64,000 nucleotides of DNA from Lotus japonicus (Eukaryota; Streptophyta; Magnoliopsida; Fabales; Fabaceae): positions 58,705,507-58,769,506 of the forward strand of contig NC_080044.1 in NCBI RefSeq assembly GCF_012489685.1, in the 5' to 3' direction. Every line of letters begins with the position of its first letter. Within the stretch, counting starts at the first letter, position 1. Below, piece by piece: positions 1 through 11,900 of this stretch. The notes beneath the pieces are model-generated. The model was not told where the DNA came from. It ran no database searches and was given only the letters and a program-made list of their open reading frames with translations. Both the position numbers and the translations under genes were made by a program.

Positions 1-3000
1 TGTGAAGTTTAGACTTTTTGGAGGGCCCCGCGATTGTCGGAAGCTGTGAGATGCTGTCGCTCAAGAACATCAAATTCTCGACACAGTCTGGAATGAAAGG
101 ATCACACGTCAGGCTACATGTCGCGAAATTTCAGTCTGATTGAGGCCTCGCGTTGCTAACTTAACGAGCTACAACTTTGGAAAAGAACTTTTGTGAAGTT
201 TCGACTTTTAGGAAGGTCCCGTGATTGTCGGAAGCTGTGAGATGCTGCCGCTCAAAAACATCAAATTCTCGACACAGTCTGCAATGAAAGGATCACACCT
301 CAGGCTACAAGTCGCGAAATTTCAGTCTGATTGAGGCCTCGCGGAGCTAACGTAACGAGCTACAGCTTTGAAAAATAACTTTTGTGAAGTTTCGACTTTT
401 TGGAGGGTCCCGCGATTGTCGGAAGCTGTTAGATGCGGCCGCTCAATAACATCAAATTATCGACACAGTCTGCAATGAAAGGATCACACCTCAGGCTACA
501 AGTCGCAAAAATTCAGTCTGATTGAGGCCTCGCGGAGCTAACGTAACGAGCTACAACTTTGAAAAAGAACTTTTGTGAAGTTTCGACTTTTTGGAGGGTC
601 CCGCGATTGTCGGAAGCTGTTAGATGCGGCCGCTCAATAACATCAAATTATCAACACAGTCTGCAATGAAAGGATCACACTTCAGGCTACAAGTCGCAAA
701 ATTTCAGTCTGATTGAGGCCTTGCGGAGCTAACGTAACGAGCTACAACTTTAAAAAAGAACTTTTGTGAAGTTTCTACTTTTTGCAGGGTCCCGCGATTG
801 TCGGAAGCTGTGAGATGCTGTCGCTCAAGAACATCAAATTCTCGACACAGTCTGGAATGAAAGGATCACAAGTCAGGCTAAAGGTCGCGAAATTTCAATC
901 TGATTAAGGCCTCGCGTTGCTAACTTAACGAGCTACAACTTTGGAAAAGAACTTTTGTGAAGTTTCGACTTTTAGGAAGGTCCCGTGATTGTCGGAAGCT
1001 GTGAGATGCTGCCGCTCAAAAACATCAAATTCTCGACACAGTCTGCAATGAAAGGATCACACCTCAGGCTACAAGTCGCAAAATTTCAGTCTGATTGAGG
1101 CCTCGCGGAGCTAACGTAACGAGCTACAACTTTGAAAAAGAACTTTTGTGAAGTTTCGACTTTTTGGAGGGTCCCGCGATTGTCGGAAGCTGTGAGATGC
1201 TGTCGCTCAAGAACATCAAATTCTCGACACAGTCTGGAATGAAAGGATCACACGTCAGGCTACATGTCGCGAAATTTCAGTCTGATTGAGGCCTCGCGTT
1301 GCTAACTTAACGAGCTACAACTTTGGAAAAGAACTTTTGTGAAGTTTCGAATTTTAGGAAGGTCCCGTGATTGTCGGAAGCTGTGAGATGCTGCCGCTCA
1401 AAAACATCAAATTCTCGACACAGTCTGCAATGAAAGGATCACACCTCAGGCTACAAGTCGCGAAATTTCAGTCTGATTGAGGCCTCGCGGAGCTAACGTA
1501 ACGAGCTACAGCTTTGAAAAAGAACTTTTGTGAAGTTTCGACTTTTTGGAGGGTCCCGCGATTGTCGGAAGCTGTTAGATGCGGCCGCTCAATAATATCA
1601 AATTATCGACACAGTCTGCAATGAAAGGATCACACCTCAGGCTACAAGTCGCTAAATTTCAGTCTGATTGAGGCCTCGCGGAGCTAACGTAACGAGCTAC
1701 AACTTTGAAAAAGAACTTTTGTGAAGTTTCGACTTTTTGGAGGGTCCCGCGATTGTCGGAAGCTGTTAGATGCGGCCGCTCAATAACATCAAATTATCAA
1801 CACAGTCTGCAATGAAAGGATCACACTTCAGGCTACAAGTCGCAAAATTTCAGTCTGATTGAGGCCTTGCGGAGCTAACGTAACGAGCTACAACTTTAAA
1901 AAAGAACTTTTGTGAAGTTTCTACTTTTTGCAGGGTCCCGCGATTGTCGGAAGCTGTGAGATGCTGTCGCTCAAGAACATCAAATTCTCGACACAGTCTG
2001 GAATGAAAGGATCACAAGTCAGGCTAAAGGTCGCGAAATTTCAATCTGATTAAGGCCTCGCGTTGCTAACTTAACGAGCTACAACTTTGGAAAAGAACTT
2101 TTGTGAAGTTTCGACTTTTAGGAAGGTCCCGTGATTGTCGGAAGCTGTGAGATGCTGCCGCTCAAAAACATCAAATTCTCGACACAGTCTGCAATGAAAG
2201 GATCACACCTCAGGCTACAAGTCGCAAAATTTCAGTCTGATTGAGGCCTCGCGGAGCTAACGTAACGAGCTACAACTTTGAAAAAGAACTTTTGTGAAGT
2301 TTCGACTTTTTGGAGGGTCCCGCGATTGTCGGAAGCTGTGAGATGCTGTCGCTCAAGAACATCAAATTCTCGACACAGTCTGGAATGAAAGGATCACACG
2401 TCAGGCTACATGTCGCGAAATTTCAGTCTGATTGAGGCCTCGCGTTGCTAACTTAACGAGCTACAACTTTGGAAAAGAACTTTTGTGAAGTTTCGAATTT
2501 TAGGAAGGTCCCGTGATTGTCGGAAGCTGTGAGATGCTGCCGCTCAAAAACATCAAATTCTCGACACAGTCTGCAATGAAAGGATCACACCTCAGGCTAC
2601 AAGTCGCGAAATTTCAGTCTGATTGAGGCCTCGCGGAGCTAACGTAACGAGCTACAGCTTTGAAAAAGAACTTTTGTGAAGTTTCGACTTTTTGGAGGGT
2701 CCCGCGATTGTCGGAAGCTGTTAGATGCGGCTGCTCAATAATATCAAATTATCGACACAGTCTGCAATGAAAGGATCACACCTCAGGCTACAAGTCGCTA
2801 AATTTCAGTCTGATTGAGGCCTCGCGGAGCTAACGTAACGAGCTACAACTTTGAAAAAGAACTTTTGTGAAGTTTCGACTTTTTGGAGGGCCCCGCGATT
2901 GTCGGAAGCTGTGAGATGCTGTCGCTCAAGAACATCAAATTCTCGACACAGTCTGGAATGAAAGGATCACACGTCAGGCTACATGTCGCGAAATTTCAGT

Positions 3001-3425
3001 CTGATTGAGGCCTCGCGTTGCTAACTTAACGAGCTACAACTTTGGAAAAGAACTTTTGTGAAGTTTCGACTTTTAGGAAGGTCCCGTGATTGTCGGAAGC
3101 TGTGAGATGCTGCCGCTCAAAAACATCAAATTCTCGACACAGTCTGCAATGAAAGGATCACACCTCAGGCTACAAGTCGCGAAATTTCAGTCTGATTGAG
3201 GCCTCGCGGAGCTAACGTAACGAGCTACAGCTTTGAAAAATAACTTTTGTGAAGTTTCGACTTTTTGGAGGGTCCCGCGATTGTCGGAAGCTGTTAGATG
3301 CGGCCGCTCAATAACATCAAATTATCGACACAGTCTGCAATGAAAGGATCACACCTCAGGCTACAAGTCGCAAAAATTCAGTCTGATTGAGGCCTCGCGG
3401 AGCTAACGTAACGATCTACAACTTT
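1..3425 (+). repeat. 6-mer higher-order repeat zone with a 15-mer duplication
   Basis: The variant agtcaggctaaagg at 871 recurs at 2017, 1146 bp later (6 x 191). The unit order is A-B-C-C-A'-B'. The rare variants gagggccccg (21 and 2886) and gcaaaaattcag (505 and 3370) both recur at 2865 bp, exactly 15 x 191. The first 560 bp are therefore repeated at about 2866-3425 on top of the 6-mer periodicity. Confidence 0.85.
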
Positions 3426-4392
3426 GAAAAAGAACTTTTGTGAAGTTTCGACTTTTCGGAGGGTCCCGCGATTGTCGGAAGCTGTGAGATGCTGTCGCTC
3501 AAGAACATCAAATTCTCGACACAGTCTGGAATGAAAGGATCACACGTCAGGCTACATGTCGCGAAATTTCAGTCTGATTGAGGCCTTGCGTTGCTAACTT
3601 AACGAGCTACAACTTTGGAAAAGAACTTTTGTGAAGTTTCGACTTTTAGGAAGGTCCCGTGATTGTCGGAAGCTGTGAGATGCTGCCGCTCAAAAACATC
3701 AAATTCTCGACACAGTCTGCAATGAAAGGATCACACCTCAGGCTACAAGTCGCGAAATTTCAGTCTGATTGAGGCCTCGCGGAGCTAACGTAACGAGCTA
3801 CAACTTTGAAAGAGAACTTTTGTGAAGTTTCGACTTTTTGGAGAGTCCCGCGATTGTCGGAAGCTGTGAGATGCCGCCGCTCAAGAACATCAAATTCTCG
3901 ACACAGTCTGCAATGAAAGGATCACACCTCAGGCTACAAGTCGCGAAATTTCAGTCTGATTGAGGCCTCGCGGAGCTAACGTAACGAGCTACAACTTTGA
4001 AAAAGAACTTTTGTAAAGTTTCGACTTTTTGGAGGGTCCCGCGATTGTCGGAAGCTGTGAGATGCTGTCGCTCAAGAACATCAAATTCTCGACACAGTCT
4101 GGAATGAAAGGATCACACGTCAGACTACATGTCGCGAAATTTCAGTCTGATTGAGGCCTCGCGTTGCTAACTTAACGAGCTACAACTTTGGAAGAGAACT
4201 TTTGTGAAGTTTCGACTTTTAGGAAGGCCCCGTGATTGTCGGAAGCTGTGAGATGCTGCCGCTCAAGAACATCAAATTCTCGACACAGTCTGCAATGAAA
4301 GGATCACACCTCAGGCTACAAGTCGCGAAATTTCAGTCTGATTGAGGCCTCGCGGAGCTAACGTAACGAGCTACAGCTTTGAAAAAGAACTT

Positions 4393-5340
4393 TTGTGAAG
4401 TTTCGACTTTTTGGAGGGTCCCGCGATTGTCGGAAGCTGTTAGATGCGGCCGCTCAATAACATCAAATTATCAACACAGTCTGCAATGAAAGGATCACAC
4501 CTCAGGCTACAAGTCGCAAAATTTCAGTCTGATTGAGGACTTGCGGAGCTAACGTAACGAGCTACAACTTTAAAAAAGAACTTTTGTGAAGTTTCGACTT
4601 TTTGCAGGGTCCCGCGATTGTCGGAAGCTGTGAGATGCTGTCGCTCAAGAACATCAAATTCTCGACAAAGTCTGGAATGAAAGGATCACACGTCAGGCTA
4701 AAGGTCGCGAAATTTCAGTCTGATTAAGGCCTCGCGTTGCTAACTTAACGAGCTACAACTTTGGAAAAGAACTTTTGTAAAGTTTCGACTTTTAGGAAGG
4801 TCCCGTGATTGTTGGAAGCTGTGAGATGCTGCCACTCAAAAACATCAAATTCTCGACACAGTCTGCAATGAAAGGATCACACCTCAGGCTACAAGTCGCG
4901 AAATTTCAGTCTGATTGAGGCCTCGCGGAGCTAACGTAACGAGCTACAGCTTTGAAAAAGAACTTTTGTGAAGTTTCGACTTTTTGGAGGGTCCCGCGAT
5001 TGTCGGAAGCTGTTAGATGCGGCCGCTCAATAACATCAAATTATCAACACAGTCTGCAATGAAAGGATCACACCTCAGGCTACAAGTCGCAAAATTTCAG
5101 TCTGATTGAGGACTTGCGGAGCTAACGTAACGAGCTACAACTTTAAAAAAGAACTTTTGTGAAGTTTCGACTTTTTGCAGGGTCCCGCGATTGTCGGAAG
5201 CTGTGAGATGCTGTCGCTCAAGAACATCAAATTCTCGACAAAGTCTGGAATGAAAGGATCACACGTCAGGCTAAAGGTCGCGAAATTTCAGTCTGATTAA
5301 GGCCTCGCGTTGCTAACTTAACGAGCTACAACTTTGGAAA
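4393..5340 (+). repeat. 3-mer higher-order repeat (573 bp)
   Basis: The private variants gaggacttgcgg (4535 and 5108) and ctcgacaaagtctgg recur at 573 bp, which is 3 x 191. The unit is C-A'-B'. The same 573-bp step appears in the inverted block at 45.2-47.5 kb and once in the right array, so this triplet is a common amplification module. Confidence 0.8.
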
Positions 5341-5389
5341 AGAACTTTTGTGAAGTTTCGACTTTTTGGAGGGTCCCGCGATTGTCGGA

Positions 5390-8300
5390 AGCTGTTAGAT
5401 GCGGCCGCTCAATAAAATCAAATTATCGACACAGTCTGCAATGAAAGGATCACACCTCAGGCTACAAGTCGCAAAATTTCAGTTTGATTGAGGCCTCGCG
5501 GAGCTAACGTAATGAGTTACAACTTTGAAAAAGAACTTTTGTGAAGTTTCGACTTTTTGCAGGGTCCCGCGATTGTCGGAAGCTGTGAGATGCTGTCGCT
5601 CAAGAACATCAAATTCTCGACACAGTCTGGAATGAAAGGATCACACGTCAGGCTACATGTCGCGAAATTTCAGTCTGATTGAGGCCTCGCGTTGCTAACT
5701 TAACGAGCTACAACTTTGGAAGAGAACTTTTGTGAAGTTTCGACTTTTAGGAAGGTCCCGTGATTGTCGGAAGCTGTGAGATGCTGCAGCTCAAGAACAT
5801 CAAATTCTCGACACATTCTGCAATGAAAGGATCACACCTCAGGCTACAAGTCGCGAAATTTCAGTCTGATTGAGGCCTCGCGGAGCTAACGTAACGAGCT
5901 ACAGCTTTGAAAAAGAACTTTTGTGAAGTTTCGACTTTTTGGAGGGTCCCGCGATTGTCGGAAGCTGTTAGATGCGGCCGCTCAATAACATCAAATTATC
6001 GACACAGTCTACAATGAAAGGATCACACCTCAGGCTACAAGTCGCAAAATTTCAGTCTGATTGAGGCCTTGCGGAGCTAACGTAACGAGCTACAACTTTG
6101 AAAAAGAACTTTTGTGAAGTTTCGACTTTTTGCAGGGTCCCGCGATTGTCGGAAGCTGTGAGATGCTGTCGCTCAAGAACATCAAATTCTCGACACAGTC
6201 TGGAATGAAAGGATCACACGTCAGGCTAAAGGTCGCGAAATTTCAGTCTGATTAAGGCCTCGCGTTGCTAACTTAACGAGCTACAACTTTGGAAAAGAAC
6301 TTTTGTGAAGTTTCGACTTTTAGGAAGGTCCCGTGATTGTCGGAAGCTGTGAGATGCTGCCGCTCAAAAACATCAAATTCTCGACACAGTCTGCAATGAA
6401 AGGATCACACCTCAGGCTACAAGTCGCAAAATTTCAGTCTGATAGAGGCCTCGCGGAGCTAACGTAACGAGCTACAACTTTGAAAGAGAACTTTTGTGAA
6501 GTTTCGACTTTTTGGAGGGTCCCTCGATTGTCGGAAGCTGTGAGATGCCACCGCTCAAGAACATCAAATTCTCGACACAGTCTGCAATGAAAGGATCAGA
6601 CCTCAGGCTACAAGTCGCGAAATTTCAGTCTGATTGAGGCCTCGCGGAGCTAACGTAACGAGCTACAGCTTTGAAAAAGAACTTTTGTGAAGTTTCGACT
6701 TTTTGGAGGGTCCCGCGATTGTCGGAAGCTGTGAGATGCTGTCGCTCAAGAACATCAAATTCTCGACACAGTCTGGAATGAAAGGATCACACGTCAGGCT
6801 ACATGTCGCGAAATTTCAGTCTGATTGGGGCCTCGCGTTGCTAACTTAACGAGCTACAACTTTGGAAGAGAACTTTTGTGAAGTTTCGACTTTTAGGAAG
6901 GTCCCGTGATTGTCGGAAGCTGTGAGACGCTGCCGCTCAAGAACATCAAATTCTCGACACATTCTGCAATGAAAGGATCACACCTCAGGCTACAAGTCGC
7001 GAAATTTCAGTCTGATTGAGGCCTCGCGGAGCTAACGTAACGAGCTACAGCTTTGAAAAAGAACTTTTGTGAAGTTTCGACTTTTTGGAGGGTCCCGCGA
7101 TTGTCGGAAGCTGTTAGATGCGGCCGCTCAATAAAATCAAATTATCGACACAGTCTGCAATGAAAGGATCACACCTCAGGCTACAAGTCGCAAAATTTCA
7201 GTCTGATTGAGGCCTCGCGGAGCTAACGTAATGAGTTACAACTTTGAAAAAGAACTTTTGTGAAGTTTCGACTTTTTGCAGGGTCCCGCGATTGTCGGAA
7301 GCTGTGAGATGATGTCGCTCAAGAACATCAAATTCTCGACACAGTCTGGAATGAAAGGATCACACGTCAGGCTACATGTCGCGAAATTTCAGTCTGATTG
7401 AGGCCTCGCGTTGCTAACTTAACGAGCTACAACTTTGGAAGAGAACTTTTGTGAAGTTTCGACTTTTAGGAAGGTCCCGTGATTGTCGGAAGCTGTGAGA
7501 TGCTGCCGCTCAAGAACATCAAATTCTCGACACATTCTGCAATGAAACGATCACACCTCAGGCTACAAGTCGCGAAATTTCAGTCTGATTGAGGCCTCGC
7601 GGAGCTAACGTAACGAGCTACAGCTTTGAAAAAGAACTTTTGTGAAGTTTCGACTTTTTGGAGGGTCCCGCGATTGTCGGAAGCTGTTAGATGCGGCCGC
7701 TCAATAACATCAAATTATCGACACAGTCTGCAATGAAAGGATCACACCTCAGGCTACAAGTCGCAAAATTTCAGTCTGATTGAGGCCTTGCGGAGCTAAC
7801 GTAACGAGCTACAACTTTGAAAAAGAACTTTTGTGAAGTTTCGACTTTTTGCAGGGTCCCGCGATTGTCGGAAGCTGTGAGATGCTGTCGCTCAAGAACA
7901 TCAAATTCTCGACACAGTCTGGAATGAAAGGATCACACGTCAGGCTAAAGGTCGCGAAATTTCAGTCTGATTAAGGCCTCGCGTTGCTAACTTAACGAGC
8001 TACAACTTTGGAAAAGAACTTTTGTGAAGTTTCGACTTTTAGGAAGGTCCCGTGATTGTCGGAAGCTGTGAGATGCTGCCGCTCAAAAACATCAAATTCT
8101 CGACACAGTCTGCAATGAAAGGATCACACCTCAGGCTACAAGTCGCAAAATTTCAGTCTGATAGAGGCCTCGCGGAGCTAACGTAACGAGCTACAACTTT
8201 GAAAAGAACTTTTGTGAAGTTTCGACTTTTTGGAGGGTCCCTCGATTGTCGGAAGCTGTGAGATGCCACCGCTCAAGAACATCAAATTCTCGACACAGTC

Positions 8301-8990
8301 TGCAATGAAAGGATCACACCTCAGCTACAAGTCGCGAAATTTCAGTCTGATTGAGGCCTCGCGGAGCTAACGTAACGAGCTACAGCTTTGAAAAAGAACT
8401 TTTGTGAAGTTTCGACTTTTTGGAGGGTCCCGCGATTGTCGGAAGCTGTGAGATGCTGTCGCTCAAGAACATCAAATTCTCGACACAGTCTGGAATGAAA
8501 GGATCACACGTCAGGCTACATGTCGCGAAATTTCAGTCTGATTGAGGCCTCGCGTTGCTAACTTAACGAGCTACAACTTTGGAAAAGAACTTTTGTGAAG
8601 TTTCGACTTTTAGGAAGGTCCCGTGATTGTCGGAAGCTGTGAGATGCTGCCGCTCAAAAACATCAAATTCTCGACACAGTCTGCAATGAAAGGATCACAC
8701 CTCAGGCTACAAGTCGCGAAATTTCAGTCTGATTGAGGCCTCGCGGAGCTAACGTAACGAGCTACAGCTTTGAAAAAGAACTTTTGTGAAGTTTCGACTT
8801 TTTGGAGGGTCCCGCGATTGTCGGAAGCTGTTAGATGCGGCCGCTCAATAAAATCAAATTATCGACACAGTCTGCAATGAAAGGATCACACCTCAGGCTA
8901 CAAGTCGCAAAATTTCAGTCTGATTGAGGCCTCGCGGAGCTAACGTAACGAGTTACAACTTTGAAAAAGAACTTTTGTGAAGTTTCGACT
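5390..8990 (+). repeat. 9-mer higher-order repeat zone (1719 bp)
   Basis: The variant gatagaggcc at 6441 recurs at 8160, a distance of 1719 bp (9 x 191). The C-type variant aataaaatcaaattatcg recurs near 5413, 7132 and 8848 at about the same spacing. Further on, gatagaggcc recurs at 10259 (about 11 monomers) and 11588 (about 7 monomers, small deletions), so the 9-mer gives way to other unit sizes. Confidence 0.8.
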
Positions 8991-11900
8991 TTTTGCAGGG
9001 TCCCGCGATTGTCGGAAGCTGTGAGATGTTGTCGCTCAAGAACATCAAATTCTCGACACAGTCTGGGATGAAAGGATCACACGTCAGGCTACATGTCGCG
9101 AAATTTCAGTCTGATTGAGGCCTCGCGTTGCTAACTTAACGATCTACAACTTTGGAAGAGAACTTTTGTGAAGTTTCGACTTTTAGGAAGGTCCCGTGAA
9201 TGTCGGAAGCTGTGAGATGCTGCCGCTCAAGAACATCAAATTCTCGACACATTCTGCAATGAAAGGATCACACCTCAGGCTACAAGTCGCGAAATTTCAG
9301 TCTGATTGAGGCCTCGCGGAGCTAACGTAACGAGCTACAGCTTTGAAAAAGAACTTTTGTGAAGTTTCGACTTTTTGGAGGGTCCCGCGATTGTCGGAAG
9401 CTGTTAGATGCGGCCGCTCAATAAAATCAAATTATCGACACAGTCTGCAATGAAAGGATCACACCTCAGGCTACAAGTCGCAAAATTTCAGTCTGATTGA
9501 GGCCTCGCGGAGCTAACGTAATGAGTTACAACTTTGAAAAAGAACTTTTGTGAAGTTTCGACTTTTTGCAGGGTCCCGCGATTGTCGGAAGCTGTGAGAT
9601 GCTGTCGCTCAAGAACATCAAATTCTCGACACAGTCTGGAATGAAAGGATCACACGTCAGGCTACATGTCGCGAAATTTCAGTCTGATTGAGGCCTCGCG
9701 TTGCTAACTTAACGAGCTACAACTTTGGAAGAGAACTTTTGTGAAGTTTCGACTTTTAGGAAGGTCCCGTGATTGTCGGAAGCTGTGAGATGCTGCCGCT
9801 CAAGAACATCAAATTCTCGACACATTCTGCAATGAAAGGATCACACCTCAGGCTACAAGTCGCGAAATTTCAGTCTGATTGAGGCCTCGCGGAGCTAACG
9901 TAACGAGCTACAGCTTTGAAAAAGAACTTTTGTGAAGTTTCGACTTTTTGGAGGGTCCCGCGATTGTCGGAAGCTGTTAGATGCGGCCGCTCAATAACAT
10001 CAAATTATCGACACAGTCTGCAATGAAAGGATCACACCTCAGGCTACAAGTCGCAAAATTTCAGTCTGATTGAGGCCTTGCGGAGCTAACGTAACGAGCT
10101 ACAACTTTGAAAAAGAACTTTTGTGAAGTTTCGACTTTTTGCAGGGTCCCGCGATTGTCGGAAGCTGTGAGATGCTGTCGCTCAAGAACATCAAATTCTC
10201 GACACAGTCTGCAATGAAAGGATCACACCTCAGGCTACAAGTCGCAAAATTTCAGTCTGATAGAGGCCTCGCGGAGCTAACGTAACGAGCTACAACTTTG
10301 AAAGAGAACTTTTGTGAAGTTTCGACTTTTTGGAGGGTCCCTCGATTGTCGGAAGCTGTGAGATGCCACCGCTCAAGAACATCAAATTCTCGACACAGTC
10401 TGCATGAAAGGATCACACCTCAGGCTACAAGTCGCGAAATTTCAGTCTGATTGAGGCCTCGCGGAGCTAACGTAACGAGCTACAGCTTTGAAAAAGAACT
10501 TTTTGAAGTTTCGACTTTTTGGAGGGTCCCGCGATTGTCGGAAGCTGTTAGATGCGGCCAATAAAATCAAATTATCGACACAGTCTGCAATGAAAGGATC
10601 ACACCTCAGGCTACAATCCGCAAAATTTCAGTCTGATTGAGGCCCCGCGGGCTAACGTAATGAGTTACAACTTTGAAAAAGAACTTTTGTGAAGTTTCGA
10701 CTTTTTGCAGGGTCCGCGATTGTCGGAAGCTGTGAGATGCTGTCGCTCAAGAACATAAAATTCTCGACACAGTCTGGGATGAAAGGATCACACGTCAGGC
10801 TACATGTCGCGAAATTTCAGTCTGATTGAGGCCTCGCGTTGCTAACTTAACGAGCTACAACTTTGGAAGAGAACTTTTGTGAAGTTTCGACTTTTAGGAA
10901 GGTCCCGTGATTGTCGGAAGCTGTGAGATGCTGCCGCTCAAGAACATCAAATTCTCGACACATTCTGCAATGAAAGGATCACACCTCAGGCTACAAGTCG
11001 CGAAATTTCAGTCTGATTGAGGCCTCGCGGAGCTAACGTAACGAGCTACAGCTTTGAAAAAGAACTTTTGTGAAGTTTCGACTTTTTGGAGGGTCCCGCG
11101 ATTGTCGGAAGCTGTTAGATGCGGCCGCTCAATAACATCAAATTATCGACACAGTCTGCAATGAAAGGATCACACCTCAGGCTACAAGTCGCAAAATTTC
11201 AGTCTGATTGAGGCCTTGCGGAGCTAACGTAACGAGCTACAACTTTGAAAAAGAACTTTTGTGAAGTTTCGACTTTTTGCAGGGTCCCGCGATTGTCGGA
11301 AGCTGTGAGATGCTGTCGCTCAAGAACATCAAATTCTCGACACAGTCTGGAATGAAAGGATCACACGTCAGGCTAAAGGTCGCGAAATTTCAGTCTCATT
11401 AAGGCCTCGCGTTGCTAACTTAACGAGCTACAACTTTGGAAAAGAACTTTTGTGAAGTTTCGACTTTTAGGAAGGTCCCGTGATTGTCGGAAGCTGTGAG
11501 ATGCTGCCGCTCAAAAACATCAAATTCTCGACACAGTCTGCAATGAAAGGATCACACCTCAGGCTACAAGTCGCAAAATTTCAGTCTGATAGAGGCCTCG
11601 CGGAGCTAACGTAACGAGCTACAACTTTGAAAGAGAACTTTTGTGAAGTTTCGACTTTTTGGAGGGTCCCTCGATTGTCGGAAGCTGTGAGATGCCACCG
11701 CTCAAGAACATCAAATTCTCGACACAGTCTGCAATGAAAGGATCACACCTCAGGCTACAAGTCGCGAAATTTCAGTCTGATTGAGGCCTCGCGGAGCTAA
11801 CGTAACGAGCTACAGCTTTGAAAAAGAACTTTTGTGAAGTTTCGACTTTTTGGAGGGTCCCGCGATTGTCGGAAGCTGTTAGATGTGGCCAATAAAATCA

